A program made the position numbers and the translations under genes. A stretch of 64,000 bases of DNA from Acanthopleura granulata (Eukaryota; Mollusca; Polyplacophora; Chitonida; Chitonidae), in contig JABBOT010000001.1 in assembly GCA_016165875.1 (NCBI GenBank), positions 13,352,594-13,416,593 on the forward strand, written 5' to 3'. Within the stretch, counting starts at the first letter, position 1, and each line of letters opens with the position of its first letter. The notes under the pieces are model-generated. The model was not told where the DNA came from, ran no database searches, and was given only the letters and a program-made list of their open reading frames with translations. Shown piece after piece: positions 28,201 to 38,032 of the stretch.

Positions 28201-31200
28201 GTTACATGTGCTGTAACAAAACAAGTGCTGTACACATTTTATATTTTAAGAATGAAGGCCTATATGTAGTTAATACTTCATATTTAAACTCTTATTTGAC
28301 TTCAACTAATGACATGTGAGCAACCAGTGAGAATTTTCTGATCAAATAAAATGTAAATTCCATAAAACAACTTACTGATTTGCTTCTAAGTGCCATATTC
28401 ACAAATCTTTCATTTATAGGGTGGCGGTGAGATTTATGTGTGAAGGAACTGCATTCACCTGAGATAAAACACTTCTTGATCTTTGGTAGCCTTACAGACA
28501 TGCATGACAAACTGGTGGAACAAAGGCGGTTTACTTGTATCAAACAAAGAAAAACATGACAAGTGTCATACATGTTTACTGGACATACGTTTATGATATT
28601 CCTCTACACTGTGTACAAACATCCAATCAACAATTCTCTGGACAGCTGCTTGAATGCATTATACTGTAACTAAATTGCTGGGCCAACATGATGAAATTAT
28701 TTATGGTTCACATCAATTATGGATAGTAATTACTGTACAGATACTGCTGCTTTCTGTATCATTATAAACCCTGAGGCTACATGTATCTTCACTGAACTCA
28801 GGAAGCTGCCCTCTAAAGGCTACATGCATCATTCCTTGGACATACGTAGCCAGGTATTGTGGGTGCAGCATCTTTCACTGCCAAATTACATGTATAAGCC
28901 TTTACTACATTGTACATCTACATCAATGTCTGTAGTTTCTAAAGTACCAAGATACATGGCAACCTGCAGCCTGTGACATTTATACCCACGCAGAGGACAG
29001 AACCTTAATTAGCCTACTCAGCCTCAACTGGCACCTGCTCCATGGTTTAAAAACAGGAACTGTATCCCACAACTACATGTACATGTGGGTGTATGTACTG
29101 GCCAGTGTTTTGTGAGTTCGGAAAACAGTGAAAGCCGAGTGTACACAGGTGCCATCTACATTAATACACGTATGGTACCTAAAGGACAATACCAGTCTTC
29201 CCATGTGTAAATTCATTTGCTTCACTGCTGCTTGATACCATACTCAAGAATATATCAGTTTATGGAATAAAGACAACTATCACGTACATATATCATGTTC
29301 TGAAATTTGTCCTCCGTTTTGTCAAACCAATGACATTAAGCCCAACAAACAGTCACACTGGCGACAGTAATGTCTTGGAAATCATGTTTTTTGTACAAAT
29401 TGGACAAACACTACAAAGACAACTGCCACACAGGTCAATGCCAGTAACATCTACCACAAACTAATGCAAAGTCGTGCTTCAGAGATTCAAAGCTGAGGGA
29501 CACTGCCTGGTCAATAATACAGTTTCCACTTTGTGTAACCATGCGGTAAACACTGTACACTGGAATGCTGCTTTTCCACACATTAACACCATGCAGCAAA
29601 CCATGAATGATTAATCTGGTTGTGAGCAGCTGTGCATGGAGTCAGTGAGATGCTACAGTAGCTGCACAGCCAGCTGTTGTACATCACAGCGCATACAGTT
29701 CCGTACACTTATACAGCTGAGTTCACAAGGCAGAACAGTTACGCTTTCTGATTTTAATACATCCATAACATGAGCACAAAGCAAATGAGAAATTCCTGAA
29801 CTTGTATAAAGCTATACATCAAAATGAATGCTTGCATTTTAATCAGCTGACTATATACTGCTATATGGTGGGAAATATTTATTTAAAACTGTGTTTTTGA
29901 GAAGAACAAATATTTGTTTTGATCAAAAGAAACACACATGTACTTGTATAATGCTTTTCCTGCGTTTCAATCAGTAAGTAATTCAACAAGATCAACCTTA
30001 ATTTTTCCACAATATTCTACACGCATACATTCACAACTTCCTGTTAAAATATATGCAAACTTCTGCCCATTTTAAATTAATATTGTTATAATGTTACATA
30101 TTTCCACTCTAAAACTTCAAGGTATACCAATTTATCAGATATAAGAAAACAACTATATCAACAAAGATTTTATCACAAAAATGACATGGAACAACATACC
30201 TTATGTTCTAGTATAATACAGGTTAGTACTTTGAGACAGGTGTCAACCCCAAGCAGCTCCAGGGGCAGGTGAAGTGGGAAATCTACCAGGCCAAACCTTG
30301 TGTGATCCGGTAATGCAAACAACAATGGAGGCTGAAGATCTCGCGGCAAAACTTGTACCTGAATAATACACAATGGTTACATAAACACGATCATATGAGA
30401 CTAAGGCCGATATTCTTCACATATCAAAAATCAGGTTTTGTGGGGGCAATTTATAATTTTTGTTAGTATAACTTGCACATCAAATTGCACTGCAACGATA
30501 CTAAATCTCGTTAACTTTTAATTTTTTTTTCTTGTTTTTGAAATTCTGCAACTTAGCCCTATTTTCACAAAAGGAAATGTATGGTAACTACATTGTGACG
30601 GCTGGCCAGATCAACACAATACATGCATTTACACAGTTAGTCCAACCTGATGCATGAATATCACCATTTAACACCCAAGAACTTTGAAGAATTATGGCAG
30701 ATGTACATGTACCAAGATCATGAAATACTTCACTGTGATGGACAGGCGAAAGAGGCTTTCTACAAACTCACCTCAACTCTGGTTTTTGAGGGTACAGGGA
30801 CTGGAGCACTTAAGAGGCGCAGAATCCATGTTTCTATCTCGCGGACTTCATGCATGACAAGCCCCGGGGTGCTGTCAGACCCCTGACCAGTTAACACACC
30901 CCATACTGTGTCCCTGAAATAACACACAACATCCACTTAGTTACATCTCAGTGCAAAACACTGTTCCTATAAGCAAGTTTAGGTCAAATCAATGAAACCC
31001 ATAAAAACAAAATGTCATCACATTTCAATCTGACCTCACTACATGCAAGACTGATGAACACTCCATCTACATGTAACAGGTTGTCATTTCCGTCAAAATA
31101 CAGGTATACAATACATGGATGTACAAGTGCATAATCATACTGCACATGTGCAGGTATATGTATACACTGTATTAACAGAACTATGCATGTACATACATGT

Positions 31201-34200
31201 AATGTACAAAATGAGAACTGTGCTGAGAAGTCTTGTTGATGATGCTTGTGAAGGATACATAACATGTATGACTGACAAGCAGGTCAGCATTATACACTGG
31301 TTAATTCAGAATCAACCTAATATTTATCTGTTGATTATGCTTTTAAAGTCATACCCAAGAGTATTTCATTTCTTCTAAGTAAGTCACTTTTAGGAGCTGA
31401 AGAAACAGAAATGCCCAGTGTAATTTTTTTATTTATTTATTTATTTGATTGGTGTTTTATGCCGTACTCAAGAATATTTCACTTATACGACAGTGGCCAG
31501 CATTATGGTGGGAGGAAACTGGGCAGAGCCCGAGGAAACCCATGACCATCCGTAGGTTGGTGGCAGACCTTCCCACTTACAGACAGAGAAGAAGCCAGCA
31601 TGAGCTGGACTTGAACTCACAGCGACCGCATTGGTGGGAGGCTTCGGGTCATTGTGCTGCGATAGCGTGCTAACCGACTGAGCCATGGAGGCCCCCCCAG
31701 TGTAATAATTTCCTCCATGCGATGCACAGAAGCACTGTCACGTACGCATGAACATTATTCACGAATTTCATAGGTGATGTGCAGTGTAACTGCTGTATAT
31801 ATTTAAACTGTCCTAAGAGTACTGTCAACCATTTATCATCACAAATGACCAAAAGAAATTTGATGTGCCATCCTAATCATATTTTATCATCTGAAACCTC
31901 TATTAACAGACACATGTGCATTTATCAGTTCAGCATACACTATTTATCACACCAGACAATCACAACAGTATTTTCTGCACTGTGTACAGAGCTTGAAGGA
32001 GGCAAATGAAGAAACTGCCAGACTGGAATGAGTGGCAATCAAGGCAGAAAGCCAATTTGTTGAGACTGTAAACAACCAGCTGTTGTCCCTCTCAACAGAA
32101 GGCACAATACAGGTTGTTCACCTGAGCCACCTAACCCATGAAAAATTAAAATTTAATGGAAACATTGTTGAACTGAATGTTGGTGAAGTAAGATAATTTA
32201 TCTCATTCATCTATGTCACAAACAATGCAAAATTCAATATGAACACCTAACATAACCGGTACATGCAGTTATGTCATTTTTGTGGATGACCATTAATTAT
32301 ACATGAAAACAAAGACTGCATGATGGCATGATCAATCCTGTCTATTTCACATCCACGGGCACACATTCCTTCTTGCACCAAACATATAATGCTGCATTTA
32401 TTTATTTATTTGATTGGTGTTTTATGCCATACTCGTGAATATTTCACTTATATGACAGCAGCCAACATTATGGTGGGAGGAAACCCACGGCCATCTGCAG
32501 CTTGCAGGCAGACCTTGAGCTGGACTTGAACTCACAGCACTTGCACTGATGAGAGGCATTGCATTAGCATACTAACCATATAATGCTACATTGTACATAT
32601 ATGTGTAGCTGACATATATGTGTACATACTGTATGTGATGTTTGTCATCATCAATAAGTTCGCACTTACAAACATTTCCTACATGTACAGGCATGTGAAT
32701 TAGCAATTTCTCTACAATAACTGCACTTGGTCAGTGTCTCATCCAATGTATCAAAGTTGTTTACAGGTATGATTTGTAAAAGAGAGTAAAAATGCTTGTA
32801 GATTCCCATACTCTCACTGTACATGGGGCACTGGTGACAATGCATGTAAGTGGTTGGTTGACAAGCTTGTGCAGCTGTTTGGCGAAGACATATATATACA
32901 CATGTGCATCAAATGTTACGTTATTCAAAAGACAAACAGTTTAAATCAAGCCTTTTTATCAAAATGTAATGTATATTTCATGCATTTTCACAAGAAAAGG
33001 CACAATTTAGATAAAGTAGCAGCCATTCAGCAATCAATACTGAAACAGCAATGAAGTAATTAACACAATATTCTGTCACTGCTGATCTTCTTATCTTATC
33101 TGCCTGTTAATACCTCTAATTCCAAATGTTAGTTACATTAATGAGCATATGTAGGCATCACCAGGACTTTCAGAGTGGTTGACTGTCCCAGGCCATAAGG
33201 CGAGGCTTCATGGGCTACCAAGATCCCCAGAAGCTCATGAGTCGAAGATGGCTAAGGGGTAGTATATGCTGCAAGTACATGTAATCTCTCCTCTCTCTTT
33301 CTTTGTTGTCGTTTGCTTTCCTTCCTAAAAGAAGGTGAGTTGTTAGCACCTGATGAACTCATCCTGCGACACCCGTGATGATGATGAGATTTTTCATTTC
33401 ACAGGCAGGTCACAGTATAGCATAAAAAACTGAATCTTTCAGTGCATCAATAATTAAGTACACTGTATGCTGTATATCTCCAGATTAACAACAATGCATC
33501 TGCATACAGTGATTGGTGTATGCTGTGCACATCAACCATTCTACGTTAACTGTGAGCCAAGTCTTCAGTAGAGTCATTCACAAGCTGTGGTTTCAAGTCC
33601 ATTTATTTACCGGTATGGATAGCTGCTGGGTGCCAATTAAAGATTCAAAGCTGCACTCAACAATGGACTGTCGGTGAACCGTGACTTACGCCAACCACTG
33701 CAAACTATAAAACTGTGCATGTATATAGCTTGTGACTTGGTAAACACTTCTGTCAGTCAACCCCGCACAAACATACACACAATCCATACCCCAGCTAGCA
33801 TACTGAACATGGACAAAAACATTTTATTCAGTTACAACTCAATTAAGTTAAGTTTCACGATCAAAGGTCTGGAATGAAACATTACAAACTCAAGCATGTG
33901 CGCATTATCTAAATGCAGATATTTTCCCTCCCGGGAAAAATTAATTTTAATGTTTTCTTGCAAGAAGAGTTCTGACTGCCAGTAGTACCATAAACATGTG
34001 ATGATGTGACGAAAACTTGTCTAGATCACTGCAAAAGTATCTCTTAATTGTCGGTGCCATACATAAAAGCCAACCAAAGTTTGGAAGTACAATGCATATG
34101 GTAGCAGAAAGAATAATCAAACATAGGTTTGCATCAAATTACATGATGAGATATATACTAACCTTGTTGAGCCCTTCGATCCTCCTATTCGCTTTGTACA

Positions 34201-34791
34201 ACTTCGGTCATGACAGGCTTCAATAAGTCGCCTCAGAATAAACAGACATTCCCTAAATGTGGAGAAAAATGGATGATGGCTTATAATGCATAATGACGTG
34301 AGTGTATTGTTCCGCACGCGACAAGCAGTCTTAAGTTTACGCTTAGTTCTTGGTGAACGAGGACAGGGCGCATCCTGTTCACTCCCGGGGATGTTAAGTG
34401 AGGTATCGCCACTGGATGTGCTTCCAGAATGGTCTAAACGCTCTGGCCGTGCTCGTTCACTGGAGTGGACTTTGCGTTCAAAAGGACGAAAAAAATTAAC
34501 ACAGACACCATATCTTACAATCCCCGAATCCTTTTCAGTCAACGTAAACACAAAAGAAGTGGTCTCCCTTAGACTCATCCGTTTGGGGCCCACATTGATG
34601 CATCCTTCTGGCTGGCAGAAAAACACAACATCGTTGGGCAAAGGGAAGTCCTTGTGATCCTCAACAGGATATCGCCGCAACAATTCCGGGGTTTGGGCAA
34701 CATTGTTGTTTCTGTTCGGGTGCCGAGAGCCACAAATCACCACATAGTCTAGCAGCCTTGGGCAGATGTACTTCTGCTGCATTGTAGACAT
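27..34791 (-). CDS. MADD: MADD / Rab3-GEP, DENN-domain Rab guanine exchange factor (3' end outside window)
   Basis: Seventeen coding exons on the minus strand (listed separately) join with compatible phases into exactly 1012 codons with no stop. The protein opens with an ICPRLLDY motif, followed by the u-, c- and dDENN segments (about residues 5-530; landmarks [79 protein letters not shown]), then [18 protein letters not shown], an acidic/Ser-rich stretch, a Pro/Ser-rich disordered linker and the conserved ENQQFLKEV block. This order is that of animal MADD. Known role of the family: nucleotide exchange on Rab3/Rab27 at secretory vesicles, plus binding of TNF-receptor death domains. The death-domain-like and C-terminal regions would lie left of base 1. 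GUF1 lies upstream on the same strand, about 5 kb away. The identification rests on recalled family motifs, not on a search. Confidence 0.95.
214..3757 (-). other. MADD intron between coding exons 16 and 17
   Basis: 3.5 kb without recognisable exons. Holds the 76-base minisatellite at about 755-1345; the rest is AT-rich sequence with scattered short ORFs I cannot support. Confidence 0.7.
755..1345. repeat. 76-bp diverged minisatellite in MADD intron
   Basis: The word GCAGGGCCCAAGGAGAC recurs at 891, 967 and 1043, exactly 76 bases apart. Flanking units on both sides (from about 760 and to about 1340) are more diverged. Frames stay partly open but lack family resemblance, so I do not call a gene. 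Unlike the GUF1 arrays it is not recognisably derived from a neighbouring exon. Confidence 0.85.
3758..3854 (-). CDS. MADD: MADD coding exon 16
   Basis: 97 bases, phase 1 in, 2 out. Reads [19 protein letters not shown] and ends TASN plus AG, which joins the next exon's T as Ser before ENQQ. Matches vertebrate ALVDQKSSVIKHSPTVK...NSSENQQ. Acceptor taacagaaaag, donor gtacac. Confidence 0.88.
4229..4309 (-). CDS. MADD: MADD coding exon 15
   Basis: 81 bases, phase 1/1, acceptor gcctcctcag, donor gtacat. Encodes [20 protein letters not shown] then KPFAPL. Confidence 0.82.
4538..4649 (-). CDS. MADD: MADD coding exon 14
   Basis: Phase 0 in, 1 out; acceptor cacccttag, donor gtaagc. [20 protein letters not shown] then [10 protein letters not shown], comparable to the family's SNTSTEGFGG segment. 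Confidence 0.87.
5093..5462 (-). CDS. MADD: MADD coding exon 13 (Pro/Ser-rich disordered linker)
   Basis: Phase 2 in, 0 out; acceptor cacataag, donor gtaagt. 123 residues rich in Pro, Ser, Leu and Lys ([27 protein letters not shown]), locally GC-richer than the surroundings. No fold expected. Confidence 0.85.
5830..5891 (-). CDS. MADD: MADD coding exon 12 (62 bases)
   Basis: Acceptor ttttttatcag and donor gtaagc; phase 0 in, 2 out. Encodes [21 protein letters not shown] short exon in the region where vertebrate MADD is alternatively spliced; use in every transcript is not assured. Confidence 0.75.
6410..6624 (-). CDS. MADD: MADD coding exon 11
   Basis: Phase 1 in, 0 out; acceptor ctccttag, donor gtataa. 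Encodes a Ser/Pro-rich acidic segment ([20 protein letters not shown] and [16 protein letters not shown]). Low conservation as expected for this linker; supported by phase and by open frame between good splice sites. Confidence 0.82.
7019..7175 (-). mobile_element. Degraded SINE-like fragment
   Basis: Begins with a TTTATTTGTTTATTTC run (a reverse-complemented tail), then ATGGGTGGAAGAAATGTGGA and a GTAAACCACTGCC...GGCGAGTTACTGA segment. A similar block recurs near 53265 and 63510, so it looks like a second, older SINE subfamily. No target-site duplication seen. Confidence 0.45.
7510..7620 (-). CDS. MADD: MADD coding exon 10 (acidic/Ser linker)
   Basis: Phase 1 in and out, 111 bases. Reads [20 protein letters not shown] then [17 protein letters not shown], the equivalent of the vertebrate DDSGSD...SSYSSLGDFV...DINGDTP. 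Acceptor tttagcag, donor gtgcgg. Follows the longest intron in the window (9.6 kb). Confidence 0.92.
9390..9910. repeat. 28-bp minisatellite (GTAACAGTACCACA...TGTGTACAT), split by a SINE
   Basis: Units built on GTAACAGTACCACACATACG and TGTGTACAT run from about 9390 to 9468, and again from 9734 to about 9910. The SINE at 9469-9733 interrupts them. About nine units in total, each some 28 bases and purine-pyrimidine alternating in part. Confidence 0.85.
9469..9733 (+). mobile_element. Full-length tRNA-headed SINE (Meta-domain type)
   Basis: Head GGCCTCTGTGGCTCAGTCGG carries a pol III A-box-like TGGCTCAGTCGGTTAGCGC, and a B-box-like GAGTTCAAGACC lies about 60 bases on. The body ends in TTTCCTCCCACCATAATGCTG and CGGCGTAAAACACCAATCAA, with an (AAAT)n tail. 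Flanked by ATGTAACAATACCA (9455-9468) and ATGTAACAGTACCA (9734-9747), a 13/14 match; because the host is itself a tandem repeat, this could be a true duplication or a neighbouring unit. The name MetaSINE is from memory of the family, not from a search. Confidence 0.88.
12480..13140. repeat. Diverged tandem repeat, ~190-bp unit, 3-4 copies
   Basis: A block CTGTTTACCTTGAG...TGTGCAGCCCTGA...AAGAA...GTCCTTGA(T/G)(A/G)GCTGATCAA...ACACCTGGTTTAT recurs at about 12480, 12680, 12880 and 13060. Copies are perhaps 70-80% alike by eye. It looks like an old local duplication. Confidence 0.6.
13201..13227. repeat. (AT)n microsatellite
   Basis: Uninterrupted AT dinucleotides inside the long MADD intron. 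Confidence 0.95.
17218..17434 (-). CDS. MADD: MADD coding exon 9
   Basis: Enters phase 0, leaves phase 1 (CACAG|gttagt). [14 protein letters not shown] and [18 protein letters not shown] mark the conserved block just after the DENN module; the last ~20 codons are acidic and Ser-rich. Confidence 0.95.
18000..18158 (-). CDS. MADD: MADD coding exon 8 (dDENN)
   Basis: 53 codons, phase 0/0, acceptor ttatacag and donor gtatgt. [26 protein letters not shown] and LARTQ follow the family closely. Confidence 0.95.
18159..21067 (-). other. MADD intron between coding exons 7 and 8
   Basis: 2.9 kb with no recognisable gene. Contains a short perfect hairpin, AATATTTACTT / AAGTAAATATT with an 8-base loop, at about 18536-18565, and a (GATA)n/(CATA)n tract at about 20734-20762. 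Confidence 0.6.
21068..21238 (-). CDS. MADD: MADD coding exon 7 (dDENN)
   Basis: 57 codons, phase 0/0, acceptor ttgtag and donor gtaagc. [16 protein letters not shown] is followed by [20 protein letters not shown]. Confidence 0.95.
21761..21838 (-). CDS. MADD: MADD coding exon 6
   Basis: 26 codons, phase 0/0, acceptor ctctgtcag and donor gtgcgc. [17 protein letters not shown] matches the family's LPEPESLELKKHLKQ. Too short for automatic ORF calls; found by phase and motif. Confidence 0.9.
22321..22434 (-). CDS. MADD: MADD coding exon 5 (cDENN)
   Basis: 38 codons, phase 0/0, donor gtaagc. [16 protein letters not shown] and [13 protein letters not shown] are the end of the central DENN domain. 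Confidence 0.95.
23405..23536 (-). CDS. MADD: MADD coding exon 4 (cDENN)
   Basis: 44 codons, phase 0/0, acceptor tgtttacag and donor gtaagt. [35 protein letters not shown] and SSAEQ are nearly invariant across animal MADD proteins. Confidence 0.96.
25395..25870. repeat. Diverged tandem repeat, ~115-bp unit, 4 copies
   Basis: The block TTTACACACCATACCTTA(G/A)AC...GGAGCTAAAA...AGCTTAACCTTC(A/C)AT(C/G)CA recurs at about 25400, 25525, 25660 and 25785. Poly(A) of about 20 bases interrupts the second copy (25563-25582). Confidence 0.7.
26113..26260 (-). mobile_element. 5'-truncated Meta-domain-type SINE
   Basis: Reverse-complement SINE tail TTTATTTGATTAGTGTCTTA, then TCAAGAATATTTCACATATACGAC and TTATGGTGGGAGGAAACCGG. 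The tRNA-like head is missing. Confidence 0.75.
27640..27855 (-). mobile_element. Probable second tRNA-derived SINE family
   Basis: On the minus strand a tRNA-like head has an A-box-like TGGCTTAGTTATAAGTGCA and a B-box-like GGATCAGTCCC. A body containing GTGAGGCTGCAACAAG (plus strand) follows. A related GTACCAAGTAAGGCAGCAACAAG occurs at about 45515-45537 inside GUF1, which supports a dispersed family. Not a tRNA: no consistent cloverleaf or anticodon stem is evident. Confidence 0.45.
30200..30358 (-). CDS. MADD: MADD coding exon 3 (cDENN)
   Basis: 53 codons, phase 0 at both ends, acceptor ttattcag and donor gtatgt. Carries [16 protein letters not shown] and [18 protein letters not shown], the core of the central DENN module. 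Confidence 0.95.
30772..30913 (-). CDS. MADD: MADD coding exon 2
   Basis: Flanked by ttatttcag and gtgagt; enters phase 2, leaves phase 0. Encodes DTVWGVLTG through [20 protein letters not shown], matching the MADD segment DTMWRIFTG...REIEAWIYRLL. Confidence 0.93.
31425..31695 (-). mobile_element. Full-length Meta-domain-type SINE with perfect target-site duplication
   Basis: Runs from the (ATTT)n tail to the head GCCTCCATGGCTCAGTCGGT on the minus strand. Flanked by CCCAGTGTAAT at 31414-31424 and again at 31696-31706, an 11-base perfect duplication. Recent retroposition into the MADD intron. Confidence 0.92.
32398..32576 (-). mobile_element. Internally deleted SINE with target-site duplication
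   Basis: Same family and orientation as the copy at 31425. Flanked by CATATAATGCTGCAT (32383-32397) and CATATAATGCTACAT (32577-32591), 14 of 15 identical. Body shortened by roughly 80 bases. Confidence 0.85.
34163..34791 (-). CDS. MADD: MADD coding exon 1 (start codon, uDENN)
   Basis: ATG at 34791; a second in-frame ATG is three codons on (MSTMQQK), so either may start the protein. Carries [27 protein letters not shown] and [18 protein letters not shown], a variable Ser-rich linker, then [20 protein letters not shown]. Ends AAG|gttagt, phase 2. Upstream lies a long pyrimidine tract (in the rc of 34813-34840) with no AG before the ATG, so the acceptor joining the 5' UTR is not settled. Confidence 0.95.
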
Positions 34792-36619
34792 TTTGATTCA
34801 ACAATGAGTTTGTTACAAAAAAAAAAAGACAAAAGTTCTCAATATATCTTAATGTGATCACATATAACACCAAACATGGACCTACAGAACATAACTGTCA
34901 CTGCAACTATGCTATATGATACTATCAGTGAACTGTTGTAGTACAGCTGTTCTCTGCCACTAATGTTCTTCCATTGTTCCTGGGTCAGCCATTGCATGCT
35001 GGCACACTGTATAACCAAAGATATTCCCAGGGGCAACTGTCTATAAGCTCTGTGGGCAGATCAGCTGGCTCTGACATGGGACTCATACTGACTGCATCCT
35101 GAAGAATAACCAGCAGTTCCAGGGTTTAATATCACATGATAGAGCTGCAGTCTGAATAACAAAATGAAAGAGTTTATATGAATAATGGTTGTGAAAGTTA
35201 ATGATACAGACAGCTTCAGTATGTGTACAAAAAGTATATGTGCATGTCCATGATTGGTCGAAAAAGCCAACACTTTCACATGTTACTTGTAGCACTTGTA
35301 TTCTCTTAGTCTTTCAGAAATTTGAAATATTTATAGAGATCCAGTGTTCTACATTTTACTTTTTACCATTCACAGCTTGACAATATATTTATTTACTTGA
35401 TTGGTGTTTTACACCCTACTCAATAATATATTTACATGTACTTATTCACCAGCGGCTAGCATTATTGTGGGAGGAAACTGGGCAGAGCCCAGGGGAAACA
35501 CACGACCATCCACAGGTTGCTGGCAAGCCTTCCTTGAGCCACAGAGGCACCCACTTGACAATATAAGAAGACTAGACAGTTTTCAATACACATGCACATG
35601 TACTTAAATACAAGTATATCATAAATGACAGTAGGATCATAGGACAGTAAAATATTTTTATCAACTAAATGTGTAATAATTAAAGATGTATTTCTAACAA
35701 ATATTTAGCTGAAGAAAGGGGTTTCATTCCCACTGTTCCCTGCCCAGCATTGGCACTATGACTGCAAAATGGGGCAAGCATACATGATACATGATGTATC
35801 AATAAATGCACTAAAATAAATGAAATTCCTTTACCATTACCCGAATTCCAATAGAGGGCCTAGTATCTCAACGAATGATCAAAACATATTACATTTCGTC
35901 CCAACACAATAAATACTAAACCCAGGCTCCCAATGTAAGTAATTCTATTCACAAGTGCAATCACATACCTTCACACTACTCCTTACATGGACGCCTGTTT
36001 CCGAATGCACTAAGGTCTATACTGATGATGCTATCACAAGCTCACGCATTAAGATAGCCCTATTCTATGGTGCAGGCCTACATACGATTGTACATGTCTC
36101 TCTATACGTCAGAGAAAAATCGATGCTAACGAATTTAGGCTGGTCTGTGAGAAAGATATCGATTGGCCAGTACCGAAACTGACTAGGAGAACTAGAACTG
36201 CGCTATAGCCTGTCGCAACAGCCTAGCTGTCAATTCCAGTTTCACTCCATGAAAGCCTTACGCACGGTTTTCAATCTGCCTGTCGCCCTAACGCCAGGGG
36301 CTTGAATAAACACTACAAAACCAATAAAAACATCCATTCTCATGAGACCAAATAAATAAACAGCAGGCAGTCGAGTAAAATTTACTCAGTCGTCAGTGAA
36401 TAAGTGCAACTGTGGGTGAATCACGAACCTGTCAATGTAAAACGACCGTCTGTCAGACTACACCAGGCAAAACAAGGAAATCCTTGCGAACATTTCCCCA
36501 ACCACCTGTTCATGCTTACGATAGGTAACCCCAACGTGTTCTCCAGCCTTCAGCACAACTGACAAAACCCATTCTCACCGAATGTCGGGTATTTTTAGCC
36601 TCACAAATGAACCACTTAC
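34792..36619 (-). other. Putative first MADD intron
   Basis: From the presumed UTR donor to coding exon 1. Contains one SINE at 35388-35553; nothing else identified. Confidence 0.5.
35388..35553 (-). mobile_element. Internally deleted SINE with 12-base target-site duplication
   Basis: Same family; flanked by CTTGACAATATA at 35376-35387 and 35554-35565. About 90 bases of the middle are absent, with TGCTGGCAAGCCTTCC joined almost directly to TTGAGCCACAGAGGC. The perfect duplication shows that the shortened form itself inserted, or was trimmed later. Confidence 0.88.
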
Positions 36620-36680
36620 CGGCTGAGCTTTCCTGTGCAATCATCCCTATCGGCGATTCCAGTAACTATGTTAAGTAGCT
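36620..36680 (-). other. MADD: Putative 5' UTR exon of MADD
   Basis: A good minus-strand donor, CAGCCG|gtaagt, lies at 36618-36620, just downstream of two CRE palindromes. The first exon would be about 60-90 bases. It contains an ATG whose frame does not fit coding exon 1, so it is taken as untranslated. The 5' end is inferred from the promoter position, not seen. Confidence 0.45.
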
Positions 36681-36682
36681 AT

Positions 36683-36717
36683 TGACGTCATTTCCGCTTC
36701 TGACGACTCTGACGTCA
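36683..36717. promoter_or_regulatory. Paired CRE palindromes, MADD promoter
   Basis: Two perfect TGACGTCA palindromes at 36683-36690 and 36710-36717, with a GGAA (ETS-type) core between them on the minus strand. They sit about 65-100 bases upstream of the putative MADD first donor. CREB/ATF factors bind this motif; that they act here is inferred from position. Confidence 0.6.
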
Positions 36718-37138
36718 CGTAGCGGGAACACGGCTGTCAAACTCATCCAGTATACTTGTAAAGCTTTATCAATTACTGCTTCCTTTTTTAGTACCGGTAC
36801 CATGGATACAATTCCAGAGCATAAACCAAGTCTGAAGAACGTAGGTTTGTGAACAGACGGAAATCTTTTAGAACATGTATTATGTACACCGCTAGCGGGT
36901 GGTAATCCTTAGTCTAGTAAAGCTTAAGTCAGCTTTTAAACCTGTTCATAGCTTGTAATCCATAGCCTGGTTCTATAAACCCAACATGTTTACGAAAGTT
37001 ACAGCTCATGTAAGTCTCACATGCACATGTAACTAAACCTGAACATCTACTCGATGGAATATTAGGTCACTTTTAGAACAAACCGGAGATTCTCGAGACA
37101 CTAATTAATTACAATCCATAAGTAGTGCCCAGTCGCCA

Positions 37139-38032
37139 TAGTGATAGTTACTATCCATGAACACAATTGCAAGCCCCAATTGACCAGACCCTACTGCTGC
37201 TTGTGTATACATTAGTATGGTGTGCATATTTAGATGCAGATCAGTAGATATATCAGCCTATAGGCAATGTGCAGTGTTACGGAATTCTTTTAGGTTTGAT
37301 AAAACCAGCGCTGTAGAAATCAATATGTCCGGTTTCTCAAGCGTGGAATCTATGAACAAGATAACTACGTGACGACTCAATCTCATACCTGGAAAACCGG
37401 CCATACTATACCTACTAAAGAGATGGAGGCTACCCAGACTACCTTCCATTACCCGTCATGACAAGTCCACCAGACTACCTACCTCTCCAAGACAGAAGAA
37501 AAGACCAACATATCTTTGAATGTGGAATATGCATTATCATGCCAAACCTGCTTAATTTGGAAGCCGTCCAAATTATTCTCCAGCACCCTTCCTCAGAGTC
37601 AACTAGACTACAGATATATCCTGTACTGAGTCTATGTGAATACATCGGGACATTGCACTCCCAGATACAAGAAATGCAGAATATATTCTCTTGATTCAAG
37701 CAGAAAGGAGAGACTGCTACTTTGCATGAAGGCTTAAAACCTAAATGGATCTGTAACAACATACCACCTACGAGCACAGCCTGATACATTGGCTACCTTA
37801 AGAAAACACTGGAATCTTATGACACAAAAATGTTCCCCCTCTCTACGCTGTGACCTCTAATGAGGAATTTGCCTTCATCAGGTGAATTCCGCAACACTGC
37901 ACATTGCCTATAGGTTGAAATACCTGCTGATCTACATCTAACTATGCGCATCACACTAATATATATACGAGCAGTTTAGGGTCTGATCAGCTGGGACTTG
38001 AAGTTGTGTTCATGCATAGTAACTATCACGTT
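37139..38032. mobile_element. Foldback / long-TIR element (~890 bp)
   Basis: The left arm begins GTGATAGTTACTAT (37139) and ends GCAGTGTTACGGAATTC (about 37288). The right arm, read in reverse complement from 38032, begins GTGATAGTTACTATGCATG and ends GCAGTGTTGCGGAATTC (about 37884). The arms are ~150 bases and roughly 85% alike by eye, around ~590 bases with only short ORFs, none resembling a transposase. Consistent with a non-autonomous DNA transposon; GCCATA abuts the left arm and recurs a few bases beyond the right arm, but no clean target-site duplication is visible. Confidence 0.8.

Larger units (their letters stand above)
23537..30199 (-). other. MADD intron between coding exons 3 and 4 (6.7 kb)
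   Basis: No exon found. Contains a diverged tandem repeat (25395-25870), a truncated SINE (26113-26260), a second SINE family (about 27640-27855) and AT-rich unique sequence. Confidence 0.7.
30914..34162 (-). other. MADD intron between coding exons 1 and 2
   Basis: 3.2 kb with two SINEs (31425-31695 and 32398-32576) and otherwise unique AT-rich sequence; no exon recognised. Confidence 0.7.

Noticed and set aside
37258..37789. Short ORFs inside the foldback element as a transposase
   Set aside because: Largest is about 104 codons, on the minus strand, with no catalytic motif or family resemblance.
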